From: Chaenocephalus aceratus
Lineage: Eukaryota > Chordata > Actinopteri > Perciformes > Channichthyidae
Length of the DNA: 64,000 nt
NCBI GenBank assembly: GCA_023974075.1
Contig: CM043801.1
Coordinates: 34,416,419-34,480,418 of the forward strand
Direction: 5' to 3'
The notes under the pieces were generated by a model, which saw nothing but the letters and a program-made list of their open reading frames with translations, searched no databases and was not told where the DNA came from. The position numbers were made by a program, and so were the translations under genes. Below are positions 34,866 to 49,129 of the stretch, one piece after another (the first letter of the stretch is position 1; each line of letters opens with the position of its first letter).

Positions 34866-35038
34866 TTCAAATCAAATCAAGTTTTATTTATATAGCACAT
34901 TTATAAACGATTTTTGGTCGAGCCAAAGTGCTGTACATATAATAAAATTAGCCTACAGTAGAGACACTTTACAGCAAATACAACAACACAGATTGTTCAG
35001 AATATCAGTATGAGAAAAACGACACCCTCTGTCCTTAG
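34866..35038 (-). mobile_element. L2-like LINE 3' end (minus strand)
   Basis: AAATCAAATCAAGTTTTATTTATATAGCAC, TGGTCGAGCCAAAGTGCTGTACAT and ACAGATTGTTCAGAATATCAG match the reverse complement of the element end at 25320-25487. It is inserted within another repeat. Confidence 0.8.
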
Positions 35039-35099
35039 ATATATTGATGCTTGTACTTCACTACATTTAAAAGAGAAATTTTAAAACGTGATTAACTTG

Positions 35100-36736
35100 A
35101 TGTAAAAATTAAATTAGTGGAGTAACTGTTTAAGGAACAAGAAGTATACAATATATATCACAAGACACTCTAAACATCGTAAAGTGTATCAAAATGTTGT
35201 TTATCTACAACTGTGAGAACCTGCTTGATGCAGCAACATTAACAATCTAATGTCATACTGTATATTTAATTATGTATATCGCATATGGAGAATGTTTTTT
35301 ATACTTTAAGTGTAGTGGCTGTCAGCACTTTGTCTGCAAAATATACCATGCATCTGTGTTGAACTGTAAATCTTATTGACTTTTTAACAGGAATGAAATT
35401 TCTTGTCCCAAATAAAACCAGTAGGTGGCAGTGGAGGTCTGTCCTGTTGCTTTTATTAGCTTTAGGTTTGTTCTGAGAACCCTGTCTTGAAGAAGTACTC
35501 CAATGTTTCAGACCTTAATGGATTATTACTAAAGGAAGACGCCAACTGCCTTTTATCAAAAAAGTGCTTTAGTTTAAAATATGAAAGTGCCTGGAATAAA
35601 ATAAAAGAAGAGCTATTATTTGTTTGGGGAAAGTGCTCTAGTGGTACATTTTACATGCCTGAGCCTTTTCTTTAAGTTGTTGATATTTAAGTTAAGAAGA
35701 AACTTTAAAGTTTGTGTTAAAAAGCCCCCTTTATGATTTTTGGGGTTTTCCCTTTCAGGTGTTATAGGTTTGTCTGCAAAGGCTAAACTCCCAAAGTTGT
35801 GCCTGTCTCTCCTCCAGTGTTGGTAGCAGTAGTAGGGGGCGCCAAAGGGAATTGTAAACTTGCAGTGACTTCTAGTCCAGTAAAAATGATCCTTGACTTA
35901 TTAAAGGTGATATTTACCTGCTGTTTGTTCGTATATATAAGTAAATTAACACCCATTGCTATAAAGTTGTGAACTTATTATGAACACATTAATGTCATGA
36001 GATGAGCTTGGTATTTGTTAATGTTTAATCTCATGTAAGACTGTTAGAAGTTTATGACATAGAGTCCTTAGTGTTAAATGTTAAATATTAATACCGAGAC
36101 TCTTTCTCTTGGTTTATAAAGTCCACTCCTTCCTCATCCATTCAGCACATAAACTAAAACATAACTTTTTATTTAAGTCAGACAGAGATATACAGGCTGA
36201 CCAAATAACGTTTCCTTTAATTGATCTTTTTGTGTATCATGTAACCCTCTAAAACACACTTGGTGAACTTACAGGTGTTTCCACTTGTACTTTAAGTGCA
36301 TTTAGTCCTCAGAAGATGGCTTATCTAACTGTTTGATTGACACTTCAGGGTGAGGAAACTCCCTCTCTGTTCATGGATTTATTGACATGTGACTACAGAT
36401 ACGCCTAACTTCAACCTGACGACTGGTTTAACCGGCCAGAGGAGTAGAAAACATTCTTCCTCCCTAAAGAAATATTTCAAGTCCATGCAGTACAGTCTGT
36501 AGCTTTGAGAAAGGCCTGCATGGATCTTGAAAAAGTATTAGCCTTAAGTCCAGCTTCCTGCCTAATGGCATCAATTCTATTTTTGCACAAACTAAACTAA
36601 AACTGTATTCTTGTGAACTGGAGAGTAAGAAAGGCCAACTGTTTCAAGTGAAATGGAGGACTGTCTAACCTTAAAGGGGCACTGATATGCTTATTTTCAG
36701 GTTCATATTTGTATGTAGTGTCCCTGTCCCTACTGC
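35100..36736. other. Intergenic, AT-rich, no gene recognised
   Basis: Short open frames have no family resemblance. At about 36672 AAAGGGGCACTGATATGC looks like one end of a TTAA-type MITE whose other end was not found. Confidence 0.45.
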
Positions 36737-37735
36737 AGTGTTTCTGAAAGTGGGGGGCGCAGTGGCATGACAGGAACAATTGTTATGACTAAAAGAAATA
36801 AAATTGCTTTGACAATTCCGAGTCACGATTTGCTGTTTTACAGCTGATGAGCTCTTCGGGATTCTTGACAGTTACATTACATGTTACTTGTTATACGCGT
36901 TTATCCAAAGTGACTTACTCAATACTGTGGACAATCCCGAGAGGAGCAATTTGGGGTGAAGTGTCTTGCCCAGGGACACAACGACATGCTGACTGCAGTG
37001 GGGTTTGAACCTGTGACCCCCTGATCCGAACACCAAGGCACTGCGCCACACGCCTCCATATCAGTTACCTGACAGAACACGGACTGAAATGGGAGAACTG
37101 TGTGGGCTTTTGCTCGGATGGCGCACAGACCACGTCAGGGAAAAGAAGGGGACTGCAGGCACTTATCAAGAGGGTCTCGCCCAACGCACAATGGACGCAC
37201 TGTGTCATTCACAGAGAGGCTCTAGCATCAAGGCAGCTTAGCCCAGAGCTAAACAAGGTTTTGACTGAAGTTGTTAGCGTGGTCAATTTGATCAAAACCC
37301 GACCCCTGAAAGTGCGCCTGTGCTCTGCACTTTGTGAGGAGATGGGAGCTGAACATACCGCTGTGCTGTTTCACAGCGAGGCCAGGTGGCTGTCGCCAGG
37401 GTCGGATTGGGACAACAAATCTGCCCGGGAAACTCGACTGGCCGATCTCGGTACCGCTGCCGGTATGTCCGCTCCTAGCTATCGCGAGGGAAAGTGTTGT
37501 CGCGAGTCTTTGAGCTCAGAGAGGAGATTCGGGTGTTCTTGGATGCATGAAGCTGCAAGCAAGTTCAGTGATGAACAATTTCTGGTGAAACTGGCCTATC
37601 TCAGCGATGTCTTTGGAAAGCTGAATTAATTAAATCTTCAGCTTCAAGGCAGAGACAAGCACATACCTCACCTGGCAGACAAGATCAGTGCATTCACTCG
37701 AAAGCTGGAGATGTGAGGCAGGCGCCACATTGTCC
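36737..37735 (+). mobile_element. hAT (ZBED5-like) transposon fragment
   Basis: The left end CAGTGTTTCTGAAAGTGGGGGGCGC is typical of hAT elements. The frame 37102-37629 reads CSDGAQTTSGKRRGLQALIK, HCVIHREALASRQLSPELN, KVRLCSALCEEMGAEHTAVL, FHSEARWLS and, after two shifts near 37395-37550, KFSDEQFLVKLAYLSDVFGK. This is the middle of a hAT/ZBED5-like transposase. Frame repair would be needed at several points, and a stop (TAA) follows at 37627. The text continues to about 37715 (DKISAFTRKLEM), then breaks at the keratin fragment. A SINE is nested at 36898-37058. Confidence 0.75.
36898..37058 (-). mobile_element. tRNA-derived SINE copy, second (minus strand)
   Basis: It is closely similar to the copy at 7976-8143: TTTATCCAAAG.GAC, AATACTGTGG.CAATCC, GGGGTTTGAACCTGTGACCC and CACTGCGCCACA. 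It also retains TTGCCCAGGGACACAACG, which the first copy has partly lost. Confidence 0.7.
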
Positions 37736-37739
37736 ATGC

Positions 37740-37859
37740 CTGGAAAAGGCCAACGGAGAGCTGGAGCTGAATATCAGACCGTTCCTGGAGAGCAAGAACC
37801 AACTCGAGGGCCACAACAGCTCTGCTTTCAAGGTTCCCATCAAAGACCTGCAGGACCAG
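37740..37859 (+). pseudogene. Type I keratin exon 1 fragment (coil 1A end to linker)
   Basis: Forty codons read LEKANGELELNIRPFLESKN and end KVPIKDLQDQ directly at a GTGAGA donor (37860). This is the end of coil 1A plus linker L1 of a type I keratin, where keratin exon 1 normally ends in phase 0. Head domain and initiation site are missing, because the left border is a hAT transposon. The next keratin exon on this strand is at 56639, also phase 0, and begins with the residues expected after this one (INFAARGNAALV..IDNA). The two probably belonged to one gene. Confidence 0.75.
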
Positions 37860-38725
37860 GTGAGAACGGAGAGACAGGAGTGCTGCTGTTTGAGCTAAAA
37901 AGCAGAACATCAACTCTACTTTACTCTGAATCTAACCTCTCAGATCTGTGTGGGACATTCCAAATGTTCCAAAAGTGAGCACTCCAAGAATCAACAACAG
38001 TTTGCCAGCCTGGGTAAAATAAAACATTGTCAACATATTATTTTGTGCCACAAGAAGCAGAATATTTTAACAGTACTTTGAATATATTTGTTGTTTACCT
38101 TTATCAGGCACCCACAACCAGCGTCGGATCAGGTAAGACTAATTAAAAATGTAATTATACCATGTAGGTTTGAATTTGTGAACATGAAATCAATAAATAC
38201 CTGTGCTAATGACACTGTCATTTGATCAACTGCACTTATTTCCTGGGTAAAAATAGGATGGAGCACCAACCCCATTCCAGGAAGAGGTCCTGTCTGCCCC
38301 GGGTCAGAACTACTTCTATAGGTAAACGATGTTGACAGTTGCATCGTGACACAGTTGTTTGGTGTGTATCTTTATTTGTACATTTGTTTGTTTGTATAGC
38401 CTCCAATCGCAGTGGGTAACATTGCCAGGAAGCAGAACAATTATACTTTTATACATTTCCAAATGACACCCACAACATCTTACATCTTAGTGAAGACGAT
38501 ACAAAAAACACCCACAATGTTTTCAAAGATCAGATATTGTTTCTTGCATCCATTTAAAATGTTTACATGGATTGTGCAGGAGTATGCCAAAAGTGCTTTT
38601 GTCAGTTTAGAACCCAATGTGTTAAAAAAAAAAACAGGAAGAGGATTGACATCCTTTTGTAAATATGACTGTCATGCATATATTATCAATTTGAAAGTAA
38701 TTATTCAACTGTCTTCTCACTGCAG

Positions 38726-38809
38726 CAACTACACAAATGTGTATGCACCTATCATTATTGATAGCCAGTCTGAGACAGAAGACACAATGGAGCAAACTGC
38801 AGAGCAAAG
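38726..38809 (+). pseudogene. Possible small exon of a HECT-like (G2E3-like) gene fragment
   Basis: CTGCAG (38720-38725) and GTATTA (38810) frame 28 codons: NYTNVYAPIIIDSQSE and TMEQTAEQ. The following exon-like segment at 38911 continues in style. On its own it is not identifiable. Confidence 0.35.
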
Positions 38810-38910
38810 GTATTAATTGTTACTATTACCACTTAATTCTTCTATTCTATACTGTAAATCTTATTAGCTTCATCATTTAATATTACAATACATCACTTTG
38901 TCTTTCCCAG

Positions 38911-39211
38911 CACAGAATACCTGACTGCGGAGGACATTGTTGCAGAACTCTCTGCAAAAATAACAAATACATCTTGCAGCAGGTTCAATATTAATAGAGC
39001 CGGTGTGTGGGATGGAGCAATCCGCGGCTTCAAAGGTGCCTCATTCGACCCCTCTCATGAGACGTCAGTTAAGTTCACTGAGGATGAGGGACAAACTGAG
39101 GAGCGAGTGGACACTGGTGGTCCCAAGCGTGAGTTCCTGACCCTCCTTATGGAATGCCTGAGAATAAGAAAACATCACGTCAGCAACTGTTTGTGCCGCA
39201 TGGCGGTGTGA
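38911..39211 (+). pseudogene. Fragment of a G2E3-like HECT-domain gene
   Basis: After acceptor TCCCAG (38905-38910) the frame reads EYLTAEDIVAELSAKI, then FNINRAGVWDGAIRGFKGAS, FDPSHETSVKFTEDEGQTEE and RVDTGGPKREFLTLLMECLR. This is the start of the HECT-like region in the many fish genes annotated as G2/M phase-specific E3 ubiquitin ligase-like. The frame then departs (about 39165) and stops at 39209. The catalytic C-terminal lobe with the active cysteine is absent, so no ligase activity is expected. The family is multi-copy in fish and often transposon-associated. Confidence 0.55.
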
Positions 39212-42826
<3,615 letters not shown>

Positions 42827-42930
42827 ACTTCAAAGGTCCATCATACAAGATTTAGGGGATCTATTGGCAGCTGCTGATAATAACATCCATCATTATGGTT
42901 TACTAATAGTTATCACTTCACTTCCTCCTC

Positions 42931-44574
42931 CAGCACCTGGACACAGCAGGAACCTACGCCAAGATCCAGTTTGTGGTCTTCAGCTCCGCCTTCAACACCA
43001 TCATCCCGGCTCTGCTGCAGGAAAAGCTCTCCCAGCTGCACATGCCCGACTCCACCTGCAGGTGGATCACAGACTTCCTGTCTGACAGGAAGCAGCATGT
43101 GAGGCTGGGGAAACACGTCTCTGACCCCCGGACCATCAGCACCGGTTCCCCTCAAGGCTGCGTTCTTTCCCCTATGCTCTTCTCCCTGTACACCAACAGC
43201 TGCACCTCCAGTCACCAGTCTGTCAAGCTCCTGAAGTTCAGACGACACCACCCTCATCGGACTCATCTCTGGTAGGGACGAGTCTGCCTACAGGTGGGAG
43301 ATGGACCATCTGTTGACCTGGTGCAGGGAAAACCACCTGGAGCTCAACGCTCTCAAGACAGTGGAGATGGTTGTGGACTTTAGGAAGAACGCTGCCCCAC
43401 CCGCCCCCATCACTCTGTGTGACTCCCCATCACTCTGTGTGACTCCCCAGTAACTGCTGTGGAGTCTTTCCGCTTCCTGGGCACCATCATCGTCCAGGAC
43501 CTCAAATGGGAGCAGAACATCTGCTCCCTCATCAAAAAAGCCCAGCAGAGGATGTTCTTCCTGAGGCAGCTGAAGAAATTCAACCTGCCAAAGACGACGA
43601 TGGTGAACTTCTACACCTCCATCATCGAGTCCATCCTCACTTCCTCCATCACCATCTGGTACACCGCAGCCACAGCCTAGGATAAGGGCAGGCTGCAGCA
43701 TGTCATCCGCTCTGCAGAGAAGGTGATCGGCTGCAATCTGCCCTCCCTCCATGACCTGCATGCCTCCAGGTCCATGAGGCGGGAAGATAGTGGCCGACCC
43801 CTCCCACCCTGGACACAAACTGTTTACCCCCCTCCTCTCTGGCAGGAGGCTGTGCTCCATCAGGACCAGAACCTCTCTCCATCAGGACCAACCTCATCAG
43901 ACAACCTCTCTCCATCAGGACCAAAACCTCTCTCCATCAGGACCAAAACCTCTCTCCATCAGGACCAGAACCTCTCTCCATCGGGACCAAAACCTCTCTC
44001 CATCAGGACCAAAACCTCTCTCCATCAGGACCAGAACCTCCCTCCATCAGGACCAGAACCTCTCTCCATCAGGACCAACACCTCTCCATCAGGACCAGAA
44101 CCTCTCTCCATCAGGACCAAAACCTCTCTCCATCAGGACCAACACCTCTCCATCAGGACCAGAACCTCTCTCCATCAGGACCAGAACCTCCCTCCATCAG
44201 GACCAAAACCTCTCTCCATCAGGACCAGAACCTCTCGCCACCTCAACAAGGCCCGCCCCACCCCCACTGACACTTTACCTCAGCCACAACGCAGACTCTA
44301 TGCATTACATAATGGAGATCACAGGATGGTAAATAATGCAATGTTTAAATATTGCTTACTGCACATATTTTATATTCTATAATTTATTGCATTCTATTTT
44401 GATGTAAATTACTGCTTTATTTTATTGCATTCTTACTATATTTTTATTACAGTGTTCTTAATATAGTACTTTTTTTATTTTTGTTTTTTATTTGTATGTA
44501 TGCACAACGACACCTAGTCAAATTCCTCGTACGTGTGAACCTACCTGGCAATAAACCCGTTTCTGATTCTGATC
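42931..44574 (+). mobile_element. LINE (L2/Rex1-like) ORF2 3' half and tail, frameshifted
   Basis: The reverse-transcriptase frame 42973-43275 reads FVVFSSAFNTIIPALLQEKL, DSTCRWITDFLSDRKQHV and STGSPQGCVLSPMLFSLYTN, then SVKLLKF. Here a two-base loss throws the FADD catalytic motif out of frame near 43240. The proper text resumes in another frame (43459-43680: FRFLGTIIVQDLKWEQNICS, QQRMFFLRQLKKF, SITIWYTAA) and ends at a TAG. A 22-bp minisatellite has grown inside the rest. The tail is CAAATTCCTCGTACGTGTG, CCTACCTGGCAATAAACCCG, TTCTGATTCTGAT. It cannot encode an active enzyme. Confidence 0.85.
43853..44240. repeat. 22-bp minisatellite inside the LINE ORF
   Basis: About 17 units close to CTCTCTCCATCAGGACCARA plus AC, with a few shortened ones. 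Because 22 is not a multiple of three, three units (66 bp) encode one 22-residue superrepeat, and all three frames stay open. The source is one LINE segment, CTCCATCAGGACCAGAACCT. Confidence 0.9.
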
Positions 44575-45026
44575 TTTTTGTCTTCTAGGTTGCGCTGCCA
44601 CGTCTACAGTAGCGCAGAATGGACACATGATTGGGCCTCAAGTTTTTTGCAGCCAATATACATTCTCCTACAAACTTGGGATAGGAGGGTGAGTGAACAA
44701 GCTATCCATTGGTTGGAACCTACCATTGTTAGACATACTAAATCCTGCACACTGCTCCTTCAAATTGACAATGTTATTTTCAGTTGAGAATAACTATAAT
44801 TCTACAAATATTTTTATATTTTAAGTTTTCAGAGTAATTGTTTCCTACAGAACATTTTGTGATGTCATTTTATTGAACCTGTTTGGTTGGAAAATGTTAG
44901 AAAAAAGCTGTAAAATAACAGTATTCTCCCTGTAGAACTTTAGGTTCTGTATTTATTTTAGTGTTTGATCATACAAATCTAATAAAAAAAAATGCAAAAA
45001 AACGGTTTTTCTCATCAGAACTTTAT

Positions 45027-45817
45027 TTAAAGGTGACATGTCATGCTTTTCCGGTTATTGCCCGTCCCCTTGTGTGTTATGAAGGTTTTTATGCATGTAA
45101 ACGGTCTGCAGAGTCAAAACCCTCAAAGTACACCCTGTAGCAGGGTAACACTCTAAAACAGAAAATACCTCCCCAAAACGCCTCGTTGGAAATACGTTAC
45201 TGTCCATTTGATTCTTCCGGGTACATCATGATGTCATGTCGTCACCGGAACGAAATGGACCAATCCGTGGAGCCGTTACGTTACGTCCGCGGAGCCGTTA
45301 CGTTAAGCCCCCGCTGATTGGTCCAAATTGACCAATCCACAGACTTCCTCACACACTCAGTGCAGGCAGCTCTGCTGATCTCTCCTCCCTGGCTGCAGGC
45401 TGATAACAGACAGTTGGGATCTTGGCGACATTCTCTCTGCAGACCCATTCTCACAGCGTTTATCAACCTTTTTCTTACTCAATATCAAGCCACACGTATT
45501 GTTTTTACTTCGGCTGTGACTTTGTGTGTGCTCAGGGTGAGTTTTGCTGTGTATTGCTAAACAAGGAAATCACACCTCCACGGAGCTCAGCGCGATTCAC
45601 AACGTCCCGACCAATCGGAGCACACTGGGCTCACATGGAGGGGGGGGCAAGAGCTGCAACGAGCCGTTTAGTGGAGAGAGTAAATACACACACTTTCCAG
45701 AGATGCTGTATGCGAAACCAATGTGAGTTTGGAAAATTGCACAGTATAAATCTATTCTAGTGGACCACAACAATGGAATTATGATCAGTGGAAATGGCCA
45801 TGACATGTGAACTTTAA
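45027..45817. mobile_element. TTAA MITE, long copy (791 bp)
   Basis: TTAAAGGTGACATGTCATGC at the left and GGCCATGACATGTGAACTTTAA at the right are inverted. The interior text matches the copies at 59308 and 23275 in reverse order, with an extra 300 bp inside (TTGGTCCAAATTGACCAATCC and a lymph-like run of short repeats CCGTGGAGCCGTTACGTTA). It has no transposase. Confidence 0.8.
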
Positions 45818-45841
45818 GGTATTTGAATGTAACATTTTAAG

Positions 45842-46735
45842 ACAATGGATTTTGAAAAGAGAGGAAAGTTTCCTCTAAAATCTTTAAGGACAATTTCTGT
45901 ATACCAAATTGCTTTAGCACTTTATTTCAGTTAATGTATTTTTACTTTAATTTTATGGTTTTTGTTTGGCAGCCGGTGCTGGCAGTAATTTGACCGTTTT
46001 TTTTACAGGTTTTTTGCCCGTAGAAGTTTTAGTGCTGTACTTTTATTAAAGGTTATTGACTGTAAAAAGAGAGGATACATCTGTAAAATTAGAGTATTTG
46101 CCCGTAGAAGTATTAGTGCTGTACTTTTATTAAAGGTTATTGACTGTAAAAAGAGCAGATACATATGTAAAATTACTGTTACAGTGTGTGAAGCAGGTAG
46201 GACCCAAATGCAGATTAAAGTAAAAATAATTCCTTTATTTCAAGGCTATATATACACAGACAGAACAGAACACTCACCGAGGACAAGCCAAATCACAAGA
46301 CGAACCGACACTGAACACTGGGAGACAGGGGAATTTAAACACAGGGTAACTAGACACAGGTGGGAACAATCAGGGGCGGGGCTGACACTGATGAGCACAG
46401 GAGAAACACAAGGAGTGACAGGTGAAAACAATCAGGAAATTAGACACACCAGGGAAACTAACGACAGACATGAAAACACAGGGAAAAGAGACCAGACAAT
46501 ATACCAGGAGGAAAATACCCATAACCAGACATACAAAACTACAAACGTGACAAAACATGAGAATCCTGACAATTACAGTGTTTTCCTGTAAAATCTTTAA
46601 GGACAATTCCCGTAAATTAATGGCTTATTCACTTTATTTGAGTTAAAGTATTTTACTTTAATTTAAGGGTTTTTGTTTGGCAGCCGCTGCTGCCAGTACT
46701 TTGACCGTTTTTTACGAGTTCTTTTTTTACAGTGT
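45842..46735. mobile_element. Unclassified repeat with internal duplication, hosting a solo LTR
   Basis: Two related ends are seen: TAAAATCTTTAAGGACAATT..TTTTTGTTTGGCAGCCG at 45878 and again at 46592, both ending in TTTTTTACAG. Between them an 84-bp unit is duplicated (TTTGCCCGTAGAAGT at 46013 and 46097). A solo LTR is inserted at 46177-46571. The family is not recognised. The right border cuts into the copia element. Confidence 0.6.
46177..46571 (-). mobile_element. Solo LTR (minus strand) with 5-bp target duplication
   Basis: On the - strand it starts TGTCAGGATT, ends ...GTAACA, and contains AATAAAGGAATT then CTGCATTTGGGTCCTACCTG, the same text as the LTR at 54530-54897. ATTAC flanks it on both sides (46172-46176 and 46572-46576). 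The TG...CA borders and single copy mean it arose by recombination between two LTRs. Confidence 0.85.
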
Positions 46736-47041
46736 AGTGGGATAGCGTCGTGCACTCTCTCCCTGTTCTCTTTGAGTACCATCTGTCTGGATCTGACTAG
46801 CCTCTATATTCTCCTCACCATAGGACTGTACACCCACATTAGGCTCTCTCTGATTCTGGTTCACCATTTTTGTCCCTGCTGGTGTTGTGGGAATAGTTTC
46901 TCCATAAGTGTCATCATCCATATTATGATTTGTCTGAGTCTGACTATCTGCGCTACTCTTTGTGATACATTTGACCAACCTATGTTTCAGGACTTTCCCT
47001 GTCTCAGGATAAAATACTTGGAATGCTGGGCTATATTTGTC

Positions 47042-47497
47042 TTATCCTACAAAAATACCCTTTGCACATCTAGAATCTAGCTTCTTCTTATCCTGCTTAT
47101 ACCCGTAGCATTCAGAGCCAAATATGTTCATGTTGGACAAGTTGGGTGTTTTGCCAGTAAAAACACGGTATGGTGTCTGCTCTAGACGCTTACAGTAACA
47201 CCTGTTACGTATCTGTGCTGCTGTTTGTACAGCATATGTCCATAACTGCTTTGGGAGATTACTCTCTAATAGCATACATCGTGACATCTCAAATAAGGTC
47301 CTCCACCCTCTCTCAGCAGTACCGTTCTGGTGAGGTGAGTATGGGGCACTTGTCTCGTGCCTTATCCCTTTCGTCCTAAGTAAAGTTTGAAACTCATGCC
47401 CGGTAAATTCAGTACCGTTGTCAGATCTTATGCACTTAATGTGTCCATATGGAGCAGTATCCGCTATGAATTTTTCAGTAGCTCTTTGCTGTATCAC
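47042..47497 (-). pseudogene. copia integrase core fragment
   Basis: The 151-codon frame contains IRSDNGTEFTGHEF, TSAPYSPHQNGTAER and a downstream NRCYCKRLEQTPYRVFTGKTP block. D of SDNG and E of NGTAERG are the second and third catalytic acidic residues expected of a retroelement integrase. The first catalytic aspartate is upstream in a frame-shifted part. It is not functional in isolation. Confidence 0.85.
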
Positions 47498-47845
47498 TCT
47501 TTACTTTGATAAAGTAGGGAAAAATCATCCCACTATAATCGTCAGTAAATGCTATTGCATATCTGTACCCGTCTTTATCTGCTGGTTCTATTGGACCGCA
47601 TAGGTCTGTATGTACTAGCTCTAGTATTGTCTTAGCTTTTGCATCTGCCTACCTGTTTCTGCTTTGAGTACATTTTCCCTGCGTACATGTTTCACAGTTA
47701 TGGTTAGACATGTCATGTTTCCCTTTGATCGACATACCTTTAACCACTTTCTCAAGTTTAGACTCAAAATTACAATGACCAAGTATTCTATGCCATGTCT
47801 GGATGTCATGACAACCATTACAAACATCATCAGTATTTTCATTCT

Positions 47846-48202
47846 CTACTGTGCTAAGGTACCATACACATCCATTTTAAACTTTGTACCATTTTGATGA
47901 ATCAGCCAATCATCACCGTCCTTGAAGCGGACCTCAGCTCCGCTGGCTATCGCTACTTTCACGGAGAAAATGTCCTGTGGAAAAGATGGGATGTAAAGCC
48001 CTTGTTTGAGCCTCGTTTTCACTTGCCGTCCCTCGCTGTCGAGCAGAACAACTTCGGCTTCTCCTCGCATCTTCGCCATCCCGGTCGTTTTCGTTCCATC
48101 TGCCAGCTCTATCACATGGTCCTCGGGTCTAAAGCTCTTATCGATTGTCTTAAACTTTGCCGGGTCATTAATCATGTGTGTCGTGGCACCACAGTCGACC
48201 AT
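47846..48202 (-). pseudogene. copia aspartic protease fragment
   Basis: The 118-codon frame begins MVDCGATTHMINDPAKF, giving the D-C/S-G-A-T active-site motif of copia proteases, followed by IELADGTKTTGMAKMRGEAE and YIPSFPQDIFSVKVA. An upstream part of the polyprotein lies in another frame. Confidence 0.8.
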
Positions 48203-48289
48203 AAGACCTCTCTTATTTCCTACTTGATTTTGACAGTCACTTATTTTGAAAAATAATGATGCACCGGTATCATCATGTCTCCGTCTTCC

Positions 48290-49119
48290 TTCTTCACCTG
48301 ATCACGGCCCAGCCCTCTGCCTCGTCCTCGGTGTGGCGTGTCCCACTGTCGCTCCTCTCGCCTCGCTTGGATCTCGTTAGGGCATATCCTAGCCATATGC
48401 CCGTCTTTCCGCATGTGTAGCATTCAGTGTCGGCTAAGTCCATCTTCTTCCCTCTTCCACGTCCTCGTGTCCTCGCCCCGCTTGTCCTCATAACGCCGTC
48501 CTCGTCCGCATTCATGTCACTCGTCCTATATTTTTCAGTGCTCTCATAGCTCCGCAGTTTAGCTTTGAACTCACCAAACGTTAGACGGTCGTTTGTTTGA
48601 GTGACGTGCACGACAAGCGGGTTGAATGAGTCCGGTAACCCCTTCACTACCATGGCAATCTGCAACCCGTCACTGATATTTTCTTCGACCCTTCTCAAAG
48701 ACGTGAATATAGTCTCCGCTCGAATAATATAATCAGTAACAGTCTCGTTGCTTGCTTTGTGGAGAGAAGAGAGTTCACAGTACAGGCTCACGACTCGTGT
48801 TTTGTCCTTTCCTGCGTAGTGCTCTCGAAGTATTGCCAACGCTTTTCTTCCATCTCGTTTCGCATCTCTCATTGTGAGTGATAAACTCTTATTATCTAGA
48901 CACTGCACAAATTCAGCATATGCTTCTGCATTCTTTGTTGCGTCTTCTTCAAGTGCTTGTTCGTCATTGTAGTCTATCGCTGGCTCTTCCAGTATAACTT
49001 CACTGAGGCCGCGCAGTTCCATGTGCGCCAAAAAAAAAGTTTTTCTCGTCACCGTCGAATAACAACTTAAACCACCTTTGGCCTCCTTGACTGGGCCCAT
49101 AACCTGTTGCGTAAGACAT
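48290..49119 (-). pseudogene. copia gag-like region with two frameshifts
   Basis: It starts at ATG 49119 (MSYATGYGP), shifts frame in a T run at about 49031-49039, then reads FFLAHMELRGLSEVILE, the UBN2-type LREHYAGKDKTRVVSLYCEL, VTQTNDRLTFGEFKAKLRSY and a CYTCGK half knuckle before a second shift near 48420. The mononucleotide run is a likely hot spot. No LTR or primer site is clearly identifiable to the right. Confidence 0.7.
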
Positions 49120-49129
49120 TATATTCAGC

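Larger units (their letters stand above)
46735..49119 (-). mobile_element. Ty1/copia retrotransposon fragment (gag-protease-integrase)
   Basis: From right to left on the - strand come a gag-like region (49119-48290), a CCHC knuckle interrupted by a frameshift (about 48425-48380), protease (48202-47846), a pre-integrase zinc region with shifted frames (about 47840-47520), integrase (47497-47042) and the start of the linker to the reverse transcriptase (46978-46735). Reverse transcriptase, RNase H and both LTRs are missing. The left border is the repeat ending at 46735. Order protease-integrase before reverse transcriptase is diagnostic of copia. Confidence 0.85.

Noticed and set aside
37102..37629. 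Domesticated host gene of ZBED type
   Set aside because: Frameshifts, a stop and a hAT terminal repeat just upstream favour a decayed transposon.
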